Below, piece by piece: positions 1-9,712 of a DNA stretch of 64,000 nucleotides. Position 1 is the stretch's first letter, and every line of letters starts with the position of its first letter. The stretch is from Rebecca billardiae RCC1528. Lineage: Eukaryota; Haptophyta. The stretch covers positions 1,240,001-1,304,000 of the forward strand of contig OZ251234.1 in the NCBI GenBank assembly GCA_965240325.2, in the 5' to 3' direction. The position numbers and the translations under genes were made by a program. The notes under the pieces are model-generated. The model saw nothing but the letters and a program-made list of their open reading frames with translations. It was not told the origin of the DNA and did no database searches.

Positions 1-374
1 GGAGACTCTTCGTCTTGCGACAGCGATACGATTCTCGATGGAAGACGCAACCTCTGCTCTCTCTCACACCACGGTTCCACCAAGGCGATTGATGAGCGCC
101 CACGTCGTCGCTGCGAATCCGCCGGATTTATCCGAATGGTCAGTCTCAGCAGAATGAATCGATGTCTTCGTCGTCGGACGAGTCGTCACTGTGTCATCGT
201 CGTCTGACTCATCGTCATCATCGCGCGACGTCATCATGTTGCCAATGATGTCAATGATCATAAATATATATATATCAATGACAGATGACTCGTCGAAGTC
301 TCGAATTGTCGATGATCAGATGCGGTCCGCCCGTGACTGACGGCCGTTGATCGAGACTCATGCGATCCACCTGC
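1..374. other. Left-edge intergenic region
   Basis: I see no convincing gene here. The sequence is a GTC/GAC-rich low-complexity stretch with an AT dinucleotide run near 265-280. A short minus-strand frame at 64-261 reads as an Asp-rich low-complexity peptide and is not supported. It lies just 3' of the FN3-like gene and probably holds its 3' end. Confidence 0.5.
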
Positions 375-902
375 TCAGCCCGCCGCTGGGGTCGTCGTGA
401 GGAACGCAATGAGGCTCGGCGACGAGTGACGCAGGCCCATGCTGGCGACAACGGTGTACCCAAAGGCCCGTCCCACGGGCACGTGATCGGTCGCGGCCGT
501 GTCCGTGCTCGTGCGCACGACGGCAACGGTGGTGCCGCGCACGCGGGCGCCAGATCTCGGGTCGTACTCCGATCGGTAGAGTGTCCACGTGACGGGCAGG
601 TCTGGGGCTCTGTCGGCGCCACCACGCGCCCACTCGATGCGCGCAGTGCTGAGCTCGCCATCCATACCAACCAGGTGCACGATGGGTGGCGCCGGTCTTT
701 CAGCGGCGCTCGGATGTCCGCCGTGCTGCCCGCCCAGGGACGTTGGCGAGCTTGCCGCCGACCCTTCGGGGGGCTGCGTCGGAGCCACGCCAAGCCGTGC
801 GCTGATCGTCGCCACTGTCTCGCGCACGAGCGCCATCTCGGCCAATGTGAGTGTGTCACTATCTTCCCTCCTCATGGACGCCGACGACGGCAACGCCGCC
901 AT
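375..902 (-). CDS. FN3-like domain protein, 175 aa
   Basis: This single-exon minus-strand frame runs from ATG at 902 to a stop at 375. After an N-terminal helix-like segment, residues about 70-170 read like one fibronectin type III fold: a Pro-rich entry, a V-x-W-style strand with WTLYRSEYDP, a turn, then FGYTVVAS and a C-terminal strand ending in TTTP. FN3 domains are beta-sandwich interaction modules; no catalytic motif is visible. It is head-to-head with the WW-domain gene, whose proposed ATG is at 987, leaving 84 bp as a shared promoter. The frame stays open upstream of 902, so the start is a choice based on the neighbour. Function is unknown. Confidence 0.5.
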   Translation of the reverse strand: MAALPSSASMRREDSDTLTLAEMALVRETVATISARLGVAPTQPPEGSAASSPTSLGGQHGGHPSAAERPAPPIVHLVGMDGELSTARIEWARGGADRAPDLPVTWTLYRSEYDPRSGARVRGTTVAVVRTSTDTAATDHVPVGRAFGYTVVASMGLRHSSPSLIAFLTTTPAAG

Positions 903-986
903 CGTGCACTCGCCACCGATGGCCAACGGGCCCGCGGCGTGCAGTGCACCAGTGACTCGGTGAGCGGTCAGCGCAGCTGCTCGCCC

Positions 987-2687
987 ATGGGTCGCCGAGC
1001 CAGCGGCGGAGGCCGGCGGCAGGTTCTTGACGTCGCTGGTATCTCGTCCAGCTGGCGCCAAGAGAGCATCGTGCCCACGGCTGCAGCGAGCGGCGGGCCG
1101 CCGGCCACGCAGCCGAGTGCCGCCGCGTCCACTCGCGACCCCACAGCCGCGCCCGGCGTGAATCCGCTGGCGAGCTTCCTGAGCGCGTACGAGGACGACT
1201 CGGACGACGCTGGGCCGGAGCCCACGCCCGCCTGCGCGCCCGCCGCCGACGACACGCCCGTGTGGTACAAGGTCGTCGACAGCGAGAGCGGGCAGCCATA
1301 CTTTTGGAACAAGGACACCGGCGAGGTGCAATGGGAGGCGCCGACGCAGCGGGCGCAGCCAGCGGCGCCCGCGGCGGCGGGCGCGGCGGAGAGTGGCACC
1401 GAAGCCGACGCGAGCGCGCGGCGCGCTGCGGAGCCCGGCGACGCGCTCGACGACGCGCTCGCGCTCGCGCAAGCCAAGCGCGCCGCGCTCAGCCGATGCG
1501 CCGCCCGGCCAGGCGCGGGCTCGAGCGCGACTGGCGCGGACGCCGGCGTGTCCGACGGCTCGCGCGTGGCGAGAGGGGCGCGCGGGCCCCAACCCACGCC
1601 GCGCGCACCCGCGGCTGAGCCCGCCGGGCTGCCGTCACCAGCAGCCGCGGCGCCGACGGCGGAGGCCGCGGAGGCAGCTCCGAGCGCGGCCGGACCGCTG
1701 GCGCCTGCTGACGGCGAGCTGGCGGCGCTCGCTGCCGACGCGCTGCTCAAGTGCAGCGTGCTCGCGCGGACGCCGCCCGCCCCGCCGCGCGCGCACGAGC
1801 TCCTCGTCGAGCTGCGCACGCGCGCCGCAGACCACGCCGCAGGCGCCCTACCCGGCCGTTACTATGGCGAGCGCGTGCGGGCGGCGCGCGCCGAGCTGTC
1901 ATCACTTGAGGCTGCAGGCCTGCCTGCGGGCTGGACGCGCGCGTGGGACGCGGGGAAGGGGCGGTACTACTTCGCGCACCCGCCGACGGCGGCGGCGTTG
2001 TGGACGCCGCCACCGACCACCGCGCCCGATGCCGCCGCGCCGGCTGCTGCCCAGCCTGCCGTCGCAGCCTCGGCCGCGCCGGCGCGCGCGGGCGGCGCGG
2101 GCGCGGCGTGCGCGGCGCGCGCCGCCGCCGGCAGCAGTGCGGCGACGATCGCGCGGCCCGCCGTCTGCACGGCATGCAGCGCGCAGGCCGCGAGCAGGCC
2201 GTCCGAGGAGGAGCCCGCCGAGCCCCCGGCACGCGCGGCGCTCCCGCCGGCGCGGCCGCACGCGCCCCCTCCGGTCACCGCGGCCGCGGCCGGCGGCGCG
2301 GCGGGCGTTGTGCCGCCTGCGTCCGGCGGCGCGGGGGGCGCGCCTGCCCTTGGCCGCAAGCGACGGATTGAGTCGCTGATGGGCAAGTGGAAGGCGGTGC
2401 GCGAGGCGGAGGCGGAGGCGGACGAGGCGGCGCTGCGCGCCGCCGAGCCGCCGAGCCACGCGGAGCTCGACGCGCAGCGGAAGGCCGAGCTCCGCGCGTG
2501 GGCGTGCGCGCAGGCGGCCGACCCAGCCGTGCGCGCCACCAACCCAAACTTCCAGCCGCTCGGCAACGGGCGCGCGGCGGTGGCCCCGGACGCGTGGCGC
2601 GAGCGCGTGGCGCGAGCGCGCGCCGCCGCGCAGGAGCGGGCGGCGGTGGCGACGGCGACGGCGACCGCGCGCACCGCCGTCGGGTAG
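987..2687 (+). CDS. FNBP4-like WW-domain protein, 566 aa
   Basis: Two WW domains are visible, the first around WYKVVDSESGQPYFWN (1261-1350) and the second around GWTRAWDAGKGRYYF (1930-2000). Each has the spaced aromatic residues and the terminal Pro. Near the C-terminus a block with SLMGKWKAV, a helix, then NPNFQPLG and WRERV matches the conserved tail of formin-binding protein 4 homologues. Family members bind proline-rich partners and associate with spliceosomal or formin proteins, so a nuclear pre-mRNA role is likely but inferred. The linkers are Ala/Pro-rich and of low complexity. The frame is open upstream to 360; ATG 987 was chosen because the opposite strand of 375-902 reads as a better gene. 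Confidence 0.65.
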   Translation: MGRRASGGGRRQVLDVAGISSSWRQESIVPTAAASGGPPATQPSAAASTRDPTAAPGVNPLASFLSAYEDDSDDAGPEPTPACAPAADDTPVWYKVVDSESGQPYFWNKDTGEVQWEAPTQRAQPAAPAAAGAAESGTEADASARRAAEPGDALDDALALAQAKRAALSRCAARPGAGSSATGADAGVSDGSRVARGARGPQPTPRAPAAEPAGLPSPAAAAPTAEAAEAAPSAAGPLAPADGELAALAADALLKCSVLARTPPAPPRAHELLVELRTRAADHAAGALPGRYYGERVRAARAELSSLEAAGLPAGWTRAWDAGKGRYYFAHPPTAAALWTPPPTTAPDAAAPAAAQPAVAASAAPARAGGAGAACAARAAAGSSAATIARPAVCTACSAQAASRPSEEEPAEPPARAALPPARPHAPPPVTAAAAGGAAGVVPPASGGAGGAPALGRKRRIESLMGKWKAVREAEAEADEAALRAAEPPSHAELDAQRKAELRAWACAQAADPAVRATNPNFQPLGNGRAAVAPDAWRERVARARAAAQERAAVATATATARTAVG

Positions 2688-3023
2688 GCCTGCGCGAGCC
2701 ACGGCATGGGTCGCGGGACTGCCGACTGGGGGACCCTGCTGGCTCTGCGGGCTCTGCCGCCCGGCACCTCCGGCTACGCGGCCGCACCGCCGCGCCGCGC
2801 TTCCGCAGCCAGGCGCAGGATGCTGAGTCTGACTCGTGAAGTTGCATCGTAGATAGCTCGCGTAAGGCGCCCTGTGCATCTGTCCACGGCCTTCCAGCCT
2901 GTGACCTGATGTGTGCCTTAGGACGGTAGGTACTTAGTGATGTAATAACATCAGTAGATGTGTCAGCGCCCGGACCGGACTGGCCAACCGTCATCGCCAA
3001 GGTCTTGCGACGTCGGCGACGGT
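2688..3023. other. Spacer before RCC1 array copy 1
   Basis: This is a diverged version of the spacer found between the array copies. TGAGTCTGACTCG at 2824-2836 is a near-palindrome, followed by a degenerate match to the GTGCAC box near 2870-2885. It is probably the promoter of copy 1. Confidence 0.5.
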
Positions 3024-4910
3024 ATGGAGCGCACGCCAGCTGCGCGCGATGGCGAGGCGCCCAACGCGCCGAACTCGACGCATGCCGACTCCATCTGCGT
3101 CCTCTGCAGTGATCGCATCGGCTCGCAGCCGTGGGCGCAGCTCGCGTGCGGCGCGGAGCACGTCGCGCACAACGTGTGCCTCTTCGAGCGCGCGCTCGCG
3201 TCCGAGTGCTGCGCCGTGCGCTGCGGCCGCGCCGGCTGCGGGCGCATCACGGCAGCGGCGTCGGCGACGACGATGTACGCTGGCGTGCGCCAGCTCGACG
3301 CGTCGCGTCACATCAAGGTCGCGGAGGGCAGAGGCCACGTCACACCTGTGGCGCCGTCGGTCGGAGGGCAGGACGGGGCGCACCGCAGCAGCGCCGCCGC
3401 GCTGGAAGCGTCGGGGCCAGAGCTAGCCACGCTGCCGTTTGAGCTGCTCGCGCGCATTCTGTTCCATCTCAGCAGCGCGCGTGACCTCGCGTCCGCCAAC
3501 GGTTCCTCGCGACTCTTCCGCGGCGCGCCGGGCGGCCGCTCGGTGGTCGAGCACGCGCTGCGCGAGCGCGCGCACGCGCGTGGGCACGAGCGGCTGCTGC
3601 CGACGTTGCCGCCCACGTGGACGTTTGGGCTGCTCGAGCATGAGCGCGTGCTGGAGATGAGCCTGTTGCACGGCCATGTCGCCGTGTGTGGCGGTTGGCA
3701 CGGTACAGCGTTCAGTGCATTTGTGGACGCGGAGGGCGGGCTGCACACGTGCGGCGAGGAGGCTGTGGAGGAGGAGACGGAGGACGACGAGGAGGGACGG
3801 CGTCCGGGTTTCGCGTACTACCGACCTGCCGCGATTGGGCACGGGGCAGCGTCCGAGGCGTCGCCGGTGCGTGTGCCGACGCGCGTGCCCTCGCTCTTAG
3901 CAGTGCGCGTGCGCGCCGTTGCGGCGGGCGGGTTCCACCTGCTCGCGCTGAGCGAGGCCGGCACTGTGTACGGCTGCGGTGAGAACGACTTCGGCCAGTT
4001 GGGGCTCGGGGACACGCGCGAGCGCCATACGTTCTCCGCTCTCGATTCGCTCCGCGACGAGGTGGTGGTCTGCATCGCCGCCGGCTCTCGGCATAGCGTC
4101 GCGCTCGGCGCCGCTGGCCGTGCGTACAGCTGGGGCCGGAGCGAGTACGGCCAGCTCGGCCACGGCGACACGAAGGAGCGGCTGCAACCGACGCGCATCG
4201 AGGCGCTGGACGGCATTCGCGTGGGCGGCGTGGCATCGGGCGACGCTCACACGTTGCTGCTTTCCACAGGTGGGGCCGTGCACTCGTGTGGAGACGGATT
4301 CTTGGGCCAGCTCGGCCACGGCAACAGGCAGGCTCAGCACACGCCGAAGCACATCGATGCGCTCGCGGGCGTGCGCGTTGCGCACGTGAGCGCGGGCGAT
4401 GATCACAGCCTGGTGGTGGACGCTGCGGGCGGCGTGCGCTCATTCGGACACGGGCATGGCGGTCGCCTCGGACACGGCGGCCAGGCAAATATTTTTCTGC
4501 CAACGTGCATCGAGGCTCTGGCGGGCGTGCGCTCCGTGCGCAGCGCTGCTGGCGGATGCAACAGCGCCGTGGTGTGTGCTGATGGCAGCGTACACACGTT
4601 TGGTGCCAACCGCAGCGGCCAGCTGGGGCTCGGGCACAGGGCCGACCATGTGCTGCTGCCGGAGCGCGTGCGTGCTCTCGCGCACACGCGCGTGACCCAG
4701 TGCTCGCTGGGCGCCACCCACGCGCTGTTCGTGACGGCGGACGGCGCCGTGCACGCGTGCGGCAAGCAGTCGGCCGCGCTCGGCTTCGGCGTGGGCACGG
4801 ATGCGAGCGTGCCGGTGTTTGCAGTTCCGGCTGCGAGCGCTGCAACGCCCCCGCCCGTGCAGATCGCCCAGCTTCCGCCGCTGGCATGCCGAGCAGCATG
4901 GACAGCGTAG
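3024..4910 (+). CDS. RING-like/F-box/RCC1 propeller protein, copy 1
   Basis: The protein has 628 aa. C25-x2-C28, C42, H46, H49, C52, C67 and C72 form a RING-like zinc cluster. Residues about 130-175 (TLPFELLARILFHL and following) resemble an F-box. Seven RCC1 repeats follow, with G-x-x-x-x-GQLGHG cores, making a complete propeller. RING or F-box plus RCC1 suggests a ubiquitin-ligase substrate receptor; this is inference. ATG 3024 was chosen because the MERTPA start is the only Met shared by all five copies. A long acidic insert (EEETEDDEEG) sits between blades 1 and 2. Blade 3 carries RSEY and blade 4 DGFL at the variable loop. The final residues AAWTA precede the stop. Confidence 0.88.
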   Translation: MERTPAARDGEAPNAPNSTHADSICVLCSDRIGSQPWAQLACGAEHVAHNVCLFERALASECCAVRCGRAGCGRITAAASATTMYAGVRQLDASRHIKVAEGRGHVTPVAPSVGGQDGAHRSSAAALEASGPELATLPFELLARILFHLSSARDLASANGSSRLFRGAPGGRSVVEHALRERAHARGHERLLPTLPPTWTFGLLEHERVLEMSLLHGHVAVCGGWHGTAFSAFVDAEGGLHTCGEEAVEEETEDDEEGRRPGFAYYRPAAIGHGAASEASPVRVPTRVPSLLAVRVRAVAAGGFHLLALSEAGTVYGCGENDFGQLGLGDTRERHTFSALDSLRDEVVVCIAAGSRHSVALGAAGRAYSWGRSEYGQLGHGDTKERLQPTRIEALDGIRVGGVASGDAHTLLLSTGGAVHSCGDGFLGQLGHGNRQAQHTPKHIDALAGVRVAHVSAGDDHSLVVDAAGGVRSFGHGHGGRLGHGGQANIFLPTCIEALAGVRSVRSAAGGCNSAVVCADGSVHTFGANRSGQLGLGHRADHVLLPERVRALAHTRVTQCSLGATHALFVTADGAVHACGKQSAALGFGVGTDASVPVFAVPAASAATPPPVQIAQLPPLACRAAWTA

Positions 4911-5014
4911 TGCGGAGCAGTTCGCCCGCCGAGCCCGCCGACAGTTCGGAGCCAGGCCCGACTCCCGGCGACCGGCATCGCGGGCCCGAGCTTAATCATC
5001 AGACTCACCTCTGC

Positions 5015-5027
5015 TGAGTCTGACTCA
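5015..5027. promoter_or_regulatory. TGAGTC-T-GACTCA palindrome
   Basis: TGAGTCTGACTCA is a perfect palindrome around a central T and contains TGACTCA, the core site of AP-1/GCN4-type bZIP factors. Related versions (TGAGTCGGACTCA) lie at the same place upstream of copies 4 and 5. A regulatory role is inferred from position and conservation. Confidence 0.4.
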
Positions 5028-5067
5028 TAGAGTTCCATCATCGCAGACAGCACGCTTACGGGGCCCT

Positions 5068-5082
5068 GTGCACGCGGTGCAC
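5068..5082. promoter_or_regulatory. GTGCAC-GCG-GTGCAC box, copy 2
   Basis: Two GTGCAC palindromes are separated by GCG, 149 bp before the copy 2 ATG, inside a block of about 50 bp conserved in four spacers. It is a likely promoter or operator element; the binding factor is unknown. Confidence 0.45.
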
Positions 5083-5231
5083 CCCTGAGTCTGCTAGGCT
5101 AGCTCGTGTGATGGCTAGCTCCCGGACCGGACGGCCACTCGGCCAACCGTCGTCGCCTCTGGCTCCGCGCTCGCGAGCTTTCGCCCGCCGCCCCGCCCTT
5201 TGCGAGAGCTCCTCGCGACGTCGGCGACGGC

Positions 5232-7112
5232 ATGGAGCGCACGCCAGCAGCGCATGATGGCGAGGCGCCCGACGTGCCGAGTTCGACGCATGCCGACTCC
5301 ATCTGCGTCCTCTGCAGTGATCGCATCGGCTCGCAGCCGTGGGCGCAGCTCGCGTGCGGCGCGGAGCACGTCGCGCACAACGTGTGCCTCTTCGAGCGCG
5401 CGCTCGCGTCCGAGTGCTGCGCCGTGCGCTGCGGCCGCGCCGGCTGCGGGCGCATCACGGCAGCGGCGTCGGCGACGATGATGTACGCCGGCGTGCGCCA
5501 GCTCGACGCGTCGCGTCCCGTCAAGGTCGCGGAGGGCAGAGGCCACGTCACACCTGCGGCGCCCTCGGTCGGAGGGCGGGACGGGGCGCACCGCAGCAGC
5601 GCAGCCGCGCTGGAAGCGTCGGGGCCAGAGCTGGCCACGCTGCCGTTTGAGCTGCTCGCGCGCATTCTGTCCCATGTCAGCAGCGCGCGTGACCTCGCGT
5701 CCGCCAACGGTTCCTCGCGACTCTTCCGCGGCGCGCCGGGCGGCCACTCGGTGGTCGAGCACGCGCTGCGCGAGCGCGCACACGCGCGTGGGCACGAGCG
5801 GCTGCTGCCGACGTTGCCGCCCACGTGGACGGTTGGACTGCTCGAGCGTGAGCGCGTGCTGGAGCTCAGCGCGCTGCACGGCCGCGTCGCCGTGTGCGGC
5901 GGTCTGCCCAAAACAGCGCTCAGCGCGTTTGTGGACGCGGAGGGCGGGCTGCACACGTGCGGCGAGGAGGCTGTGGAGGAGGGGATGATGGAGGCGTACT
6001 GCCGGCCTGCCGCGATTGGGCACGGGGCAGCGTCCGAGGCGCCGCCCGTGCGTGTGCCGACGCGCGTGCCCTCGCTGTCAGCGGTGCGCGTGCGCGCCGT
6101 TGCGGCGGGCTGGTTCCACCTGCTCGCGCTGAGCGAGGCCGGCACTGTGTACGGCTGCGGCGACAACGACTTCGGCCAGCTGGGGCTCGGTGACTTGCGC
6201 GTGCGCCATACGTTCTCCGCTCTCGACTCGCTCCGCGACGAGGTGGTGGTCTGCATCTCCGCCGGCTCTCACCATAGCGTCGCGCTCGGCGCCGCTGGCC
6301 GTGCGTACAGCTGGGGGATCAACGGGTACGGCCAGCTCGGCCACGGCGACACGAAGGAGCGGCTGCAGCCGACGCGCATCGATGCGCTGGAGGGCATTCG
6401 CATGGGCGGCGTGGCTTTGGGCTTCGCCCATACGTTGCTGCTTTCGACCGGTGGGGCCGTGCGCTCGTGTGGCATGGCATACTCGGGCCAGCTCGGCCAC
6501 GGCGACATGCAGGCTCAGGCTCAGCACACGCCGAAGCACATCGAGGCGCTCGCGGGCGTGCGCGTTGTGCACGTGAGCGCGGGCGATAATCACAGCCTGG
6601 TGGTGGACGCTGCGGGCGGCGTGCGCTCATTCGGAGCAGGGAGTGGTGGTCGCCTTGGGCACGGCGACCAGGCAAATCAACCACTGCCAACGCGCATCGA
6701 GGCTCTGGCGGGCATGAGCGCTGTGTGCAGTGCTGCTGGCGAAAGGGGCAGCGCAGTGGTGTGTGCTGATGGCAGCGTACACACGTTTGGTGACAACAGC
6801 AGCGGCCTGCTGGGGCTCGGGCACAGGTCCGACCATGTGCTGAGGCCGGAGCGCGTGCGTGCTCCCTCACACGCACGCGTGACCCAGTGCTCGCTGGGCG
6901 ACACCCACGCGCTGTTTGTGACGGCGGACGGCGCCGTGCACGCGTGTGGCAAGCAGTCGGCCGCGCTCGGCCTCGGCGTGAGTGCGGATGCGGGCGTGCC
7001 GGTGTTTGCACACCCGGCTGCGAGTGCTGCAACGCCCTCGCCCGTGCAGATCGCCCAGCTCCCGCCGCTGGCGTGCCGAGCAACATGGGCAGAGCAGTGC
7101 GGAGCGGTTTAG
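5232..7112 (+). CDS. RING-like/F-box/RCC1 propeller protein, copy 2
   Basis: At 626 aa it has the same three-part layout as copy 1. The acidic insert is short (EEGMMEAY). Variable loops read INGY (blade 3), MAYS (blade 4), AGSG (blade 5) and DNSS (blade 6), and the blade 6 entry is ERG where copies 1, 3 and 4 have GCN. There is a two-residue duplication (QAQAQ) after blade 4. Its N-terminus (AAHDGEAPDVPSS) matches copy 5, whereas its C-terminus (SADAGVPVFAHPAAS) matches copy 3, so it is a mosaic. The tail extends to EQCGAV because the stop used by other copies is displaced. Confidence 0.88.
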   Translation: MERTPAAHDGEAPDVPSSTHADSICVLCSDRIGSQPWAQLACGAEHVAHNVCLFERALASECCAVRCGRAGCGRITAAASATMMYAGVRQLDASRPVKVAEGRGHVTPAAPSVGGRDGAHRSSAAALEASGPELATLPFELLARILSHVSSARDLASANGSSRLFRGAPGGHSVVEHALRERAHARGHERLLPTLPPTWTVGLLERERVLELSALHGRVAVCGGLPKTALSAFVDAEGGLHTCGEEAVEEGMMEAYCRPAAIGHGAASEAPPVRVPTRVPSLSAVRVRAVAAGWFHLLALSEAGTVYGCGDNDFGQLGLGDLRVRHTFSALDSLRDEVVVCISAGSHHSVALGAAGRAYSWGINGYGQLGHGDTKERLQPTRIDALEGIRMGGVALGFAHTLLLSTGGAVRSCGMAYSGQLGHGDMQAQAQHTPKHIEALAGVRVVHVSAGDNHSLVVDAAGGVRSFGAGSGGRLGHGDQANQPLPTRIEALAGMSAVCSAAGERGSAVVCADGSVHTFGDNSSGLLGLGHRSDHVLRPERVRAPSHARVTQCSLGDTHALFVTADGAVHACGKQSAALGLGVSADAGVPVFAHPAASAATPSPVQIAQLPPLACRATWAEQCGAV

Positions 7113-7502
7113 AGACGCAGCCGAGCCCGACCGCCTCGGAGAGCATGGCATTGCGGGCCCGAGCGTCGAGCGATCATCACTCATCAGACTCACCGTCACT
7201 CACCAGTGGCTCTGCTGCCAGACCCGAGTGAGGTTGAGTCTACTGACCCATGGCATGAAGTTTCAGCGCAGACAGCTCGCTTACGGGGCCCTGTGCACGC
7301 GGTGCACCCCTGAGTCTGCTAGCCTAGCTCCTAGTTGGCGTTCAGTCCTGCCGCTGATGAGGTCTGTGGGCCTGTTCATGAGTGTGATCAGCTCCTGGAC
7401 CGGACGGCCACTCGGCCAACCGTCGTCACCTCCAGCTCCGCGCTTGCGAGCTCGCCCGCCGCCCCGCCCACTACGAGAGCTCCTCGCGACGTCGGCGACG
7501 GT
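7113..7502. other. RCC1 array spacer 2/3
   Basis: This 390-bp spacer has the same order of blocks as the others. The TGAGTC/GACTCA element is degraded here (TGAGTCTACTGACCCA). Confidence 0.7.
7293..7307. promoter_or_regulatory. GTGCAC-GCG-GTGCAC box, copy 3
   Basis: This exact 15-bp match to the copy 2 box lies 195 bp before the copy 3 start. Confidence 0.45.
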
Positions 7503-9362
7503 ATGGAGCGCACGCCAGCTGCGCGCGATGGCAAGACGCCCGAAGTGCCGAGTTCGACGCCTGCCGACTCCATCTGCGTCCTCTGCAGTGATCGCATCGG
7601 CTCGCAGCCGTGGGCGCAGCTCGCGTGCGGCGCGGAGCACGTCGCGCACAACGTGTGCCTCTTCGAGCGCGCGCTCGCGTCCGAGTGCTGCGCCGTGCGC
7701 TGCGGCCGCGCCGGCTGCGGGCGCATCACGCCCGTGGCGTCGGCAACGACGATGTACGCCGGCGTGCGCCAGCTCGACGCGTCGCGTCACGTCAAGGTCG
7801 CGGAGGGCAGAGGCCACGTCACACCTGTGGCACCCTCGGTCGGAGGGCGGGACGGGGCGCACCGCAGCAGCGCAGCCGCGCTGCAGGCGTCGGGGCCAGA
7901 GCTGGCCACGCTGCCGTTTGAGCTGCTCGCGCGCATTCTGTTCCATCTCAGCAGCGCGCGTGATCTCGCGTCCGCCAACGCTGCCTCGCGACTCTTCCGC
8001 GGCGCGCCGGGCGGCCGCTCGGTGGTCGAGCACGCGCTGCGCGAGCGCGCGCACGCGCGTGGGCACGAGCGGCTGCTGCCGACGTTGCCGCCCACGTGGA
8101 CGGTTGGGCTGCTCGAGCGTGAGCGTGTGCTGGAGATGAGCGCGCTGCACGGCCGCGTCGCCGTGTGCGGCGGTTTGCCCAAAACAGCGTTCAGTGCATT
8201 TGTGGACGTGGAGGGCGGGCTGCACACGTGCGGCGAGGAGGCTGTGGAGGAGGGGATGGTGGAGGCGTTCTGCCGGCCTGCCGCGATTGGGCACGGGGCA
8301 ACGCCCGAGGCGCCGCCGGTGCGTGTGCCGACGCGCGTGCCCTCGCTGTCAGCCGAGCGCGTGCGCGCCGTTGCGGCGGGCGGGTTCCATCTGCTTGCGC
8401 TGACCGAGGCCGGCACTGTGTACGGCTGCGGCGAGAACGACTTCGGCCAGTTGGGGCTCGGGGACACGCGCCTGCGCCATACGTTCACCGCGGTCGACTC
8501 GCTCCGCGACGAGGTGGTGGTCTGCATCGCCGCCGGCTCTGGGCATAGCGCCGCGCTCAGCGCAGACGGCCGTGCGTACAGCTGGGGCGACAACGAGTGC
8601 GGCCATCTCGGCCACGGCGACACGAAGGATCGGTGGAAGCCGACGCGCATCGAGGCGCTGGACGGCATTCGCGTGGGTGGCGTGGCGTCGGGCTTCGCTC
8701 ACACGTTGCTGGTTTCGACCGGTGGGGCCGTGTACTCGTGTGGCCGGGCATTCTCAGGCCAGCTCGGCCACGGCGACAGGCAGGCTCAGCACACGCCGAA
8801 GCACATCGAGGCGCTCGCGGGCGTGCGCGTTGTGCACGTGAGCGCGGGCGATGATCACAGCCTGGTGGTGGACGCTGCGGGCGGCGTGCGCTCATTCGGA
8901 GGTGGCCATGCTGGTCGCCTTGGGCACGGCGACCATGCAGGCCAATTTCTGCCAACCCGCATCGAGGCTCTGGCGGGCATGCTTGCCGTGCGCAGCGCTG
9001 CTGGCGGATGCAACAGCGCGGTGGTGTGTGCTGATGGCAGCGTGCACACGTTTGGTGTCAACGGCAGCGGCCAGCTGGGGCTCGGGCACAGGCCCGACCA
9101 TGTGCTGAGGCCGGAGCGCGTGCGTGCTCTTTCGCACGCACGCGTGACCCAGTGCTCGCTGGGCGCCACCCATGCGCTGTTCGTGACGGCGGACGGCGCC
9201 GTGCACGCGTGTGGCAAGCAGTCGGCCGCGCTCGGCCTCGGCGTGAGTGCGGATGCGGGCGTGCCGGTGTTTGCACACCCGGCTGCGAGTGCTGCAACGC
9301 CCTCGCCCGTGCAGATCGCCCAGCTCCCGCCGCTGGCGTGCCGAGCAGCATGGACAGAGTAG
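7503..9362 (+). CDS. RING-like/F-box/RCC1 propeller protein, copy 3
   Basis: At 619 aa, its frame is open upstream to a Met at 7335, but the conserved MERTPA start at 7503 is preferred. Variable loops are DNEC (blade 3, followed by GHLGHG in place of GQLGHG), RAFS (blade 4), GGHA (blade 5) and VNGS (blade 6). The blade 3 entry is SADGRAYSWG and also differs. The short acidic insert is EEGMVEAF. The zinc-cluster cysteines and histidines are all kept. Confidence 0.88.
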   Translation: MERTPAARDGKTPEVPSSTPADSICVLCSDRIGSQPWAQLACGAEHVAHNVCLFERALASECCAVRCGRAGCGRITPVASATTMYAGVRQLDASRHVKVAEGRGHVTPVAPSVGGRDGAHRSSAAALQASGPELATLPFELLARILFHLSSARDLASANAASRLFRGAPGGRSVVEHALRERAHARGHERLLPTLPPTWTVGLLERERVLEMSALHGRVAVCGGLPKTAFSAFVDVEGGLHTCGEEAVEEGMVEAFCRPAAIGHGATPEAPPVRVPTRVPSLSAERVRAVAAGGFHLLALTEAGTVYGCGENDFGQLGLGDTRLRHTFTAVDSLRDEVVVCIAAGSGHSAALSADGRAYSWGDNECGHLGHGDTKDRWKPTRIEALDGIRVGGVASGFAHTLLVSTGGAVYSCGRAFSGQLGHGDRQAQHTPKHIEALAGVRVVHVSAGDDHSLVVDAAGGVRSFGGGHAGRLGHGDHAGQFLPTRIEALAGMLAVRSAAGGCNSAVVCADGSVHTFGVNGSGQLGLGHRPDHVLRPERVRALSHARVTQCSLGATHALFVTADGAVHACGKQSAALGLGVSADAGVPVFAHPAASAATPSPVQIAQLPPLACRAAWTE

Positions 9363-9712
9363 TGCGGAGCGGTTCGGAGCCAGGCCCGACCGGCATCGAG
9401 ACATCGATGCGCGGGCCCGAGCCGAATCATCAGACTTAGCACCTAGGTCTGCTGAGTCGGACTCATGTAGTTCCATCATCGCAGGCAGCTCGCTTACGGG
9501 GCCCTGTGCACGCGGTGCACCCCTGAGTCTGCTAGTGGTAGCTGGTGTCCAGTCCTGCCGCTGCTGAGGGCTGTGGGCCTGTGATGAGACAGTGAGTGTG
9601 ATGGCCAGCTCCCGGACCGGACTGGCCAACCGTCCTCGCCTCCAGCTCCGCGCTCGTGAGCTCGCCCGCCGCCCCGCCCACTACGAGAGCTCCTTGCGAC
9701 GTCGGCGACGGC
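9363..9712. other. RCC1 array spacer 3/4
   Basis: This 350-bp spacer carries the palindrome as TGAGTCGGACTCA near 9454-9466, followed by the GTGCAC box. Confidence 0.7.
9506..9520. promoter_or_regulatory. GTGCAC-GCG-GTGCAC box, copy 4
   Basis: This exact match to the box lies 192 bp before the copy 4 start. Confidence 0.45.

Larger units (their letters stand above)
4911..5231. other. RCC1 array spacer 1/2
   Basis: This 321-bp spacer starts with 3' sequence shared by all copies. It then holds the TGAGTC-N-GACTCA palindrome, the GTGCAC box, and a GC-rich stretch running into the next ATG. Compared with the later spacers it lacks a segment of roughly 45 bp that begins around GTTCAGTCCTGCCGCTG. 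Confidence 0.7.

Noticed and set aside
64-261. 65-aa minus-strand frame, Asp-rich
   Set aside because: Low-complexity GTC/GAC repeats produce the acidic run; no start context or domain supports it.
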